From Candidatus Latescibacterota bacterium (GTDB lineage Bacteria; Latescibacterota; 4484-107; B68-G9): 20,097 nt of DNA. Below, one piece after another: positions 15,930 to 20,097 of this stretch. The DNA lies in contig DTXA01000114.1 of assembly GCA_012962735.1 (NCBI GenBank), positions 1 through 20,097 of the forward strand. Reading direction: 5' to 3'. How positions within the stretch are numbered: the stretch's first letter is position 1; each line of letters starts with the position of its first letter. A model generated the notes under the pieces. That model did no database searches. It was not told the origin of the DNA and saw only the letters and a program-made list of their open reading frames with translations. A program made the position numbers and the translations under genes.

Positions 15930-16125
15930 GGAAGCCCACTCCTTTAGGGGTAGGAGGTTGGTATATGAAGCTTGTCAAGGCCGTCTTTTGTAAGCTTATT
16001 AACCCAACCCCAGACCAGGCCGAAGCTCTTAAGACCACAATGCAGGCTTTTGCGAAGGAGTTCTTCTCATACCTATCCCAGAGCTCAGAGGCAAGCCCAC
16101 GGTTTCAGCCGTGAGTGGCTGACCA
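15930..16125 (+). mobile_element. Miniature IS200/IS605-family (TnpB-type) element remnant
   Basis: The unit starts with an imperfect hairpin, GAAGCCCACTCC-TTTA-GGGGTAGG (15931-15954). It continues with the start of a TnpB gene and ends with AAGCCCACGG-TTTCAG-CCGTGAGTGG (16093-16117), whose CACGG/CCGTG stem is the usual right-end hairpin of TnpB elements and the 3' part of the omega RNA scaffold. The central transposon body is gone, leaving about 200 bp. It is a small palindrome-ended derivative that could only be moved by an enzyme supplied elsewhere. Exact ends and target site are not resolvable by eye. Confidence 0.7.
15965..16114 (+). pseudogene. tnpB: tnpB with large internal deletion
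   Basis: A 49-codon frame with AGGAGG 7 bases before ATG. The first 30 or so residues (MKLVKAVFCKLINPTPDQAE, then ALKTTMQAFAKEF) are the typical N-terminus of TnpB, the RNA-guided nuclease of IS605-type elements. The last residues, SSEASPRFQP, look like a TnpB C-terminal tail that overlaps the right-end hairpin. The roughly 330 residues expected between, including the RuvC-like catalytic core, are missing. The product cannot be an active nuclease. Confidence 0.72.
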
Positions 16126-16160
16126 TATACGTCTCCCCACCCCCGTCGAGCAGTCCGAAA

Positions 16161-17462
16161 CTACACATCCTCGTGCCAAAGGAAGGCCGGGAACGGCTGG
16201 ACCTCTGCTATGTCCTCCTTGTCCATGATCAACATCAACAGCCGTTCCACCCCCAAGGCGATCCCAGCAGAAGGCGGCATGCCGTAGGATAGGACCTCTA
16301 AGAATTCCTCGTCCACAGGATAGAGCATCCGCCCAAGCCTCTCCCTCTCGGCCCGCTCCCGCAGCAACCTCTCCCGCTGTTCGTCCGGGTCGGTGAGTTC
16401 CGAGAAGGCGTTGGCAAGTTCTAACCCCCCGAAGTACAGCTCAAACCTTTCCACGAGGTTTGGTTCCCCCTCCCTCATCCTGGCCAGGGAGGAAAGCCTG
16501 GCCGGGTAGTCCATGACGAACGTCGGTTTCGGCTTACCGATTTTAGGCTCCACCTCCTCTAAGAACAGCAGGAAGAAAAGGTCATCCCACCCCCAGCTTC
16601 CGTCTACCCTGTGCCCCTTAGCCTCCGAGGCCTTCCGAAGTTCCTCTACCTCCGCCCTCAGCACGTCCACCCCTGCGAACTCGAGCATCGCATCCCGCAC
16701 GGAGAGCCTCGGCCAAGGTGGGGATACGTCCAGCTCCCGGCCGAGGTATCTGAACCTGAGCCCTCCCCGGAACCTCCCGAAAAGCTCGCAGAAGAGCGCC
16801 TCGCAGTCCTCTATGAGTTGTGCGTAGTCTGAGTACGCCCTGTACCACTCCAACATGAGAAATGCGGGACTGTGGGTCTTAGACGGCTCTTCGTCCCTGT
16901 ACGCATATCCCAAGAAGAATACGCTTTCAAATCCTGCTGCCAACAGCTTCTTCATAGCGTACTCGGGGGAGGTATGCAGGAAGCACGGAAGCTCCTTCCC
17001 ACCCGCGTGGCGGACGGTCCTGAAAGGCTCTATGTGGGGCTCCATCCCGGGCAGGCGCACTAATGCTGGCGGGTCCACCTCCACGAATCCCCTCTCCCGG
17101 AAGAACCTCCTGATGGCCTCGGATACCTCTGCCCTGAGGTGAACCACCTCTCCCTCACCCCCGACCAACATCCTCACCCAGGGTCTGGGGTCCTCCCTCA
17201 GCTTCCCCCAATCCCCTCGGAACGGGGCTAAAAGCCTCCACCTACTGGCCTGCCAGACGCCGCCCTTATGCTCCCCCTCCACCTCCACCAAGTCCCCGGG
17301 CCTGGGCCCTTTTCCCTCCACCCAAAGCTTTCCGCTTCCGTCCCGAAGGAGGAACCCTCCTTCCTCCACCTTGAGGACCCTCCCCGCTACCCAACCCCTG
17401 ACACCCTCCCGGACCTCGGAGAGCCTATGGGTGCGCAGGCTCCTGGCCGGATATCTGTCCAT
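16161..17462 (-). CDS. epmA: EpmA-like lysyl ligase (EF-P--(R)-beta-lysine ligase) with N-terminal OB-type domain
   Basis: Class II lysyl-tRNA-synthetase paralogue that in other bacteria attaches beta-lysine to elongation factor P. From ATG 17462 it has 433 residues. About residues 20-80 form an OB-like fold (RGWVAGRVLKVEEGGFLLRD), absent from E. coli EpmA. The catalytic domain shows motif 1 (RAEVSEAIRRFFRERGFVEV), motif 2 (HTSPEYAMKKLLAAGF and FLMLEWYR), EPKIGKPKPTFVMDYPA, GLELANAFSELTD, and motif 3 GIALGVERLLML. Ala402 in motif 3 matches EpmA, where true LysRS has Gly. No epmB or efp is nearby. The frame continues upstream without a stop into an amidohydrolase relic, so the true start could be earlier; ATG 17462 has no strong ribosome-binding site. 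Confidence 0.88.
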   Translation of the reverse strand: MDRYPARSLRTHRLSEVREGVRGWVAGRVLKVEEGGFLLRDGSGKLWVEGKGPRPGDLVEVEGEHKGGVWQASRWRLLAPFRGDWGKLREDPRPWVRMLVGGEGEVVHLRAEVSEAIRRFFRERGFVEVDPPALVRLPGMEPHIEPFRTVRHAGGKELPCFLHTSPEYAMKKLLAAGFESVFFLGYAYRDEEPSKTHSPAFLMLEWYRAYSDYAQLIEDCEALFCELFGRFRGGLRFRYLGRELDVSPPWPRLSVRDAMLEFAGVDVLRAEVEELRKASEAKGHRVDGSWGWDDLFFLLFLEEVEPKIGKPKPTFVMDYPARLSSLARMREGEPNLVERFELYFGGLELANAFSELTDPDEQRERLLRERAERERLGRMLYPVDEEFLEVLSYGMPPSAGIALGVERLLMLIMDKEDIAEVQPFPAFLWHEDV

Positions 17463-17579
17463 TGAAGGAGGAACTCCGAAGGGGTCGTCCGAAAGCACCA
17501 CAAAATCGGCGTGCTTGCCGGGCTTCAGTGTCCCGGACTCCTCCTCCGTCCTGCCGGCAAAGGCCACGCCAGCGATGTC
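17463..17579 (-). pseudogene. C-terminal relic of a YtcJ-type amidohydrolase, in frame with epmA
   Basis: Thirty-nine codons after a TAG (17580-17582) read DIAGVAFAGRTEEESG and TLKPGKHADFVVLSDDPFGV, then PPS. This is the characteristic closing strand of YtcJ-like metal-dependent hydrolases, where LxPGKxADxVVLSxDPF is nearly invariant. The remaining 500 or so residues are missing. The frame runs directly into the EpmA-like gene, so translation from GTG 17567 would make a fused protein with a 35-residue amidohydrolase tail at its N-terminus. Confidence 0.65.
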
Positions 17580-17658
17580 CTAGTAGCTCCTGGATATACT
17601 GCAGGTCAGTCCCTACCTTCAAGAGGTGCGTTCCAAAGCTGTGCTGCAGAGTATGCAC
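17575..17658 (-). pseudogene. Tyrosine recombinase (XerC/D-like integrase) fragment
   Basis: Twenty-eight codons read VHTLQHSFGTHLLKVGTDLQ, then YIQELLGH. This is the catalytic box II of tyrosine recombinases, normally HxLRHSFATHLLExGxDLRxIQxLLGH. The catalytic Arg of HxLRH is Gln here, and the nucleophile Tyr segment after LLGH is missing. A TAA stands immediately upstream (17659-17661). Right after LLGH the sequence changes into the amidohydrolase relic in another frame. It is a dead fragment of an integrase marking a past insertion. Confidence 0.72.
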
Positions 17659-17723
17659 TTAGCATAAGGCAAAGCCATCCATATCCGACCATCTTAGCCA
17701 AGCGATATTGAGACTTTGCCATT

Positions 17724-17752
17724 TTCACACCGGTCGTCAAAACAAATATAGT
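17724..17752 (+). promoter_or_regulatory. Sigma70-type promoter for the MBL hydrolase/AKR operon
   Basis: TTCACA (17724-17729, 5 of 6), 17-base spacer, TATAGT (17747-17752, 5 of 6). The predicted transcript has a leader of about 140 bases before the hydrolase ATG at 17897. Its -10 overlaps the -10 of a minus-strand promoter. Confidence 0.65.
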
Positions 17753-17773
17753 CCCCATCTTCCCTTCTGTCAA
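17745..17773 (-). promoter_or_regulatory. Strong sigma70-type promoter toward the integrase relic and epmA
   Basis: On the minus strand TTGACA (17773-17768, perfect) is 17 bases from TATATT (17750-17745, 5 of 6). It shares its -10 bases with the plus-strand promoter, so the two should compete for polymerase. The transcript would pass through the integrase and amidohydrolase relics before reaching the EpmA-like gene. Confidence 0.7.
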
Positions 17774-17896
17774 GGGATTTTTCGCCCTTTGAATCGTCCT
17801 CTTGATATCAAATTTCTCCCTTGCCAGAGAGGCGAGATATCGGTATCTTTGAACCGAAAGTATAAGCAATTTCCCCGGACTTGCCAAGGAGGTCCT

Positions 17897-18661
17897 ATGA
17901 AGCTGACCGAAGAGGTCTACTTAGTGGGCAGCGGATTCGCAGGGGTGGGGTTGAGCCACGATCTGGACTGCCATGTGTACCTTTTAGACGGAGGTGGGAA
18001 GCTTGCGCTCGTGGACGCAGGCGTCGGTCTGGATGCAGAGGGCATCCTCCGAAACATAGAGGCCGAGGGGTTCAGGCCGGAGGACGTCCGCTACATCCTT
18101 ATTACCCACGCCCACGGAGACCACGTGGGAGGTGCGGCCGCCCTGAGGGAGGCCACGGGAGCCGAGGTTCTCATGTCCGAGGTGGAGGCCCCCTTCATCC
18201 GGGACGGAGACGAGGACGCCATAGCGCTCACCATGGCCCGTGCCGCAGGATACTATCCCCCGGACTACCACATAAGGGTCTGCCCTGTGGACGGGGAGCT
18301 GAGCCACGGGGACGAATTTCGGGTGGGGAGCCTCAAGATCCGGGCTATACACCTTCCTGGACACAGCAAGGGGTCCATGTTGTACGTAGTGGATGGGGAG
18401 CGTAGGTACCTTTTCTCGGGGGATGCCGTGTTCTTCGGAGGGGTGATCAGCCTCCTCAACTGCGTGGGCTCATCCTTGGAGGATTACAGGGAAAACATAT
18501 GGCGTCTGAAGGGGCTTAAAGTTGACGCACTGCTGCCCGGCCACCTGAGCTTTTGCCTGAGGGGAGGACAGAAGCACCTGGATGCCGCGGTGGAGGCCTT
18601 CAAGGGCCTCGGGGTTCCCACGAACCTGATAAGCAGGCATGGGCTTATTATGAGCCAGTGA
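17897..18661 (+). CDS. Metallo-beta-lactamase-fold hydrolase
   Basis: Cytoplasmic binuclear zinc hydrolase of 254 residues, glyoxalase II-like in layout. Metal ligands are visible: THAHGDHVGG (His71, His73, Asp75, His76), HLPGHSKGS (His156), FSGDAVFF (Asp176) and LLPGHLSF (His216). These complete the family's usual set. Substrate unknown; thioesters, lactones or phosphoesters are possible. The frame is open from 17708, but AAGGAGG 5 bases before ATG 17897 decides the start. It is the first gene of a plus-strand operon; the aldo/keto reductase starts 7 bp after its stop, so the two probably serve one pathway. Confidence 0.93.
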   Translation: MKLTEEVYLVGSGFAGVGLSHDLDCHVYLLDGGGKLALVDAGVGLDAEGILRNIEAEGFRPEDVRYILITHAHGDHVGGAAALREATGAEVLMSEVEAPFIRDGDEDAIALTMARAAGYYPPDYHIRVCPVDGELSHGDEFRVGSLKIRAIHLPGHSKGSMLYVVDGERRYLFSGDAVFFGGVISLLNCVGSSLEDYRENIWRLKGLKVDALLPGHLSFCLRGGQKHLDAAVEAFKGLGVPTNLISRHGLIMSQ

Positions 18662-18668
18662 GAGGGTT

Positions 18669-19568
18669 ATGCGGTATCGACGGTTCGGGAGGCTTGGCTG
18701 GCAGGTAGGGGAGGTGGGTCTGGGAGGGGCGTGGCTCGGCGGCAGGGAAAACGAGATACCGATAGAAAAGGCGGCCGAGACGGTGAGGGTCGCCCTGGAA
18801 CTCGGCGTCAATTACATAGATACTGCTCCTGCATACGGACACTACTACAGTGAGCACATAATAGGCTATGCCCTTGAGGATTGGCAGGAGAAGGTGTACG
18901 TGGCCACCAAGGTGGGGCGTCTGCCGGACAGGTTTGACTACACCAAGGACGGCGTGTGGCGCAGCTTGGAGGGGAGCCTCAAGCGTCTACGTAGGGACAA
19001 TATAGACCTCCTCCAGATACACGAGTCAGAGATCGCAGGTTGGGAGAGGATATTCGGGAAAGATGGCGCCTTGGAGGCGATGAAAGAGCTGAGGAGCCAG
19101 GGCCTTATCCAGGGTATAGGCATCACGGGTGCGGACATAGATCTCATGGTCCAGGCTGTGGAGACGGGGGAATTTGACTCGGTCCTCACCTACAACAGGT
19201 ACGATCTGGTGACGCAGGAGGCCAAACTTAAGCTCGTCTCAGTAGCCGCAGAGCACGATGTGGCCGTGGTTTTAGGCAGCCCCCTGCATATGGGCCTTTT
19301 GGGGAGCCGAAAGGAGGAACTGGTGCGGGAGAGACCGAGCTATGTGACCGAGGAGATGGTGAGGAAGCTGGACAAATTGGAGGAGATGGCGGAGGAATTC
19401 GGGGATTCCCTGGCCCAGTTCGCCCTGAGGTATCTGCTTTCCGATTCCCGCATTTCCGTCGTGATCCCGGCCACCCACAGGCCCGAAAGAGTTGCGGAGA
19501 ATGTGGCAGTTTCGGACGGTCCTCGCCTTCCTGAGGAGTTGGTGAAGGAGATAGAATCCCTTTGGTGA
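18669..19568 (+). CDS. Aldo/keto reductase
   Basis: NADP(H)-dependent oxidoreductase of 299 residues with an (alpha/beta)8 barrel. The catalytic tetrad is present: Asp51 and Tyr56 in NYIDTAPAYG, Lys81 in VATKVG, and His118 in LQIHE. GIGITG and VVIPATHRPERVAENV are the usual C-terminal features, the latter being the NADP phosphate-binding region. It looks closest to the L-galactose/L-fucose or D-threo-aldose dehydrogenase branch, which oxidises free sugars to lactones. That would fit a lactonase role for the preceding hydrolase, but this is inference. It starts 7 bp after the hydrolase stop, with GAGAGGG just upstream. Confidence 0.93.
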   Translation: MRYRRFGRLGWQVGEVGLGGAWLGGRENEIPIEKAAETVRVALELGVNYIDTAPAYGHYYSEHIIGYALEDWQEKVYVATKVGRLPDRFDYTKDGVWRSLEGSLKRLRRDNIDLLQIHESEIAGWERIFGKDGALEAMKELRSQGLIQGIGITGADIDLMVQAVETGEFDSVLTYNRYDLVTQEAKLKLVSVAAEHDVAVVLGSPLHMGLLGSRKEELVRERPSYVTEEMVRKLDKLEEMAEEFGDSLAQFALRYLLSDSRISVVIPATHRPERVAENVAVSDGPRLPEELVKEIESLW

Positions 19569-19570
19569 TC

Positions 19571-20053
19571 ATGATAGACATCGGCTCCCGCCTCGAGCTC
19601 TTCGTGGACGACTATTTGATAGACCAAATGGAGGGCGTCTCCCTCAATCTTCACCATCCCACGCCCAAGGAGGTCGTGATCCACCTCGACCAGCCCTGGG
19701 AGGGCAATATCAGCGGGTACGTTACGGTCTTCTGGGACGGCGATATCTACCGGATGTACTACAGAGGAGCACACTTCGACTGGGATACCTGGAAAGTGAC
19801 GCATAAGGTTACCTGTTATGCGGAGAGCCAGGATAGGATAAACTGGACCAGGCCCGAGCTCGGGCTTTTCGAGTGCGGATATGGAGCAAGTAAAAGTCTT
19901 TACGGTCGGGTAGGGCAAACATCGACGGTATGGCTGGGAGATACTCAGGAGGAGTATGTATGCGAGGAGATGGGGGATGAGCTAATCCTGATCAAAAACA
20001 GGGAAGGGCGGGTTATCGAGAAGCTTAAAGTGGCTTTTGAGGAGGTTGCATAG
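19571..20053 (+). pseudogene. Truncated glycosidase-like (beta-propeller) gene with foreign C-terminal tail
   Basis: Residues 1-100 (IDIGSRLELFVDDYLID, HHPTPKEVV, PWEGNISGYVTVFWDGDIYR, MYYRGAHFDW, CYAESQDRINWTRPELGLFE) are the N-terminus of a GH43/GH32-like family common in sugar-degrading environmental bacteria. Such proteins normally have about 450-500 residues. After GLFECGYGASK the similarity stops. Residues 118-160 (STVWLGDTQEEYVCEEMGDE and LILIKNREGRVIEKLKVAFE) look instead like a small DUF2283-type domain. The 160-residue product is therefore probably a fusion scar and not an active enzyme. GTG 19565 overlaps the reductase stop (GTGA) and is an alternative start to ATG 19571. Confidence 0.6.
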
Positions 20054-20084
20054 TCAAGGACCCTATGCGAGGACGGAGGTAACC

Positions 20085-20097
20085 ATGGCCTATGTAC
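20085..20097 (+). CDS. Start of a further gene, cut by the window edge
   Basis: ATG 20085 has GGAGGT 4 bases upstream (20075-20080), a strong ribosome-binding site, and lies 31 bp after the preceding stop. Only four codons (MAYV) are visible, so no identity can be given. If the preceding tail is a DUF2283-type antitoxin-like domain, a small toxin-type partner would be one possibility; this is speculation. Confidence 0.45.

Larger units (their letters stand above)
17659..17896. other. AT-richer intergenic region with divergent promoters
   Basis: About 240 bases with no convincing gene, clearly less GC-rich than the neighbours. It holds two overlapping promoters (below), a palindrome TTGATATCAA (17802-17811), and the AAGGAGG ribosome-binding site of the hydrolase gene. 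A minus-strand 38-codon frame (17722-17606, MAKSQYRLAKMVGYGWLCLM) downstream of the minus promoter overlaps the integrase fragment and is probably not a gene. Confidence 0.6.

Noticed and set aside
16098..16115. Intrinsic terminator after the minus-strand epmA gene
   Set aside because: The hairpin fits the TnpB right end and no T-run follows on either strand.
17606..17722. 38-codon signal-peptide-like minus-strand frame behind the strong promoter
   Set aside because: Weak ribosome-binding site and it overlaps the integrase fragment in another frame; probably the remains of a leader or a former gene start.
2885..20097. tRNA, rRNA and CRISPR arrays
   Set aside because: No cloverleaf, rRNA core words or regularly spaced direct repeats were seen by eye; a covariance scan would be the decisive test.

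Overview
The window is a GC-rich, densely coding piece of an uncultured bacterium, probably a metagenomic contig. Bases 1-18 are the end of an Illumina TruSeq adapter, so the window starts at a real assembly edge. Two genes carry marks that I associate, from memory, with FCB-group and candidate-phylum bacteria such as Latescibacteria, Zixibacteria or Poribacteria: the large secreted beta-rich protein at 21-2027, and the lipoprotein with the GCAYFNAYYNA start at 9190-10743. The abundance of Gfo/Idh/MocA, TIM-barrel isomerase and amidohydrolase genes points the same way. The phylum is inference.

Layout. 21-2884 (minus): a sugar-phosphate-isomerase-like gene overlaps by ATGA the secreted protein that runs off the contig edge. 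2885-3445: divergent promoters and a long leader. 3446-4591 (plus): a sarcosine-oxidase-like FAD oxidoreductase. 4584-10743 (minus): a tight cluster of TPR lipoprotein, PyrK-like flavoprotein, Na+/dicarboxylate symporter and UPF0182 membrane protein. 10833-12634 (minus): an amidohydrolase and a Gfo/Idh/MocA oxidoreductase, overlapping by ATGA, preceded by a relic of a uroporphyrinogen-decarboxylase-like gene. 13134-15732 (minus): an iron-type alcohol dehydrogenase and an organophosphate-type MFS transporter, 10 bp apart. 15930-16125: a shrunken TnpB element. 16161-17462 (minus): an EpmA-like lysyl ligase, joined in frame at its start to an amidohydrolase relic that itself abuts a tyrosine-recombinase relic. 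17724-20097 (plus): promoter, metallo-beta-lactamase-fold hydrolase, aldo/keto reductase, a truncated glycosidase-like gene and the start of another gene.

The intact genes suggest uptake and oxidation of small sugars, polyols and amines: oxidoreductases of three families, an isomerase, hydrolases and two secondary transporters. The exact substrates cannot be read from sequence.

The most unusual feature is the amount of genomic wreckage at gene junctions. At least five truncated or fused gene fragments are present. A dispersed repeat lies at three intergenic junctions (3351-3427, 10743-10829, 12957-13079), always in the same orientation. Read on the minus strand it looks like the decayed 3' end of one unrecognised gene family, with shared words ALY, FTxLRYFLG, and LDRxxGLxKVNDHFLEI. 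Two copies bracket the amidohydrolase/Gfo-Idh module, and one ends in a TAATG overlap with the TPR lipoprotein start.
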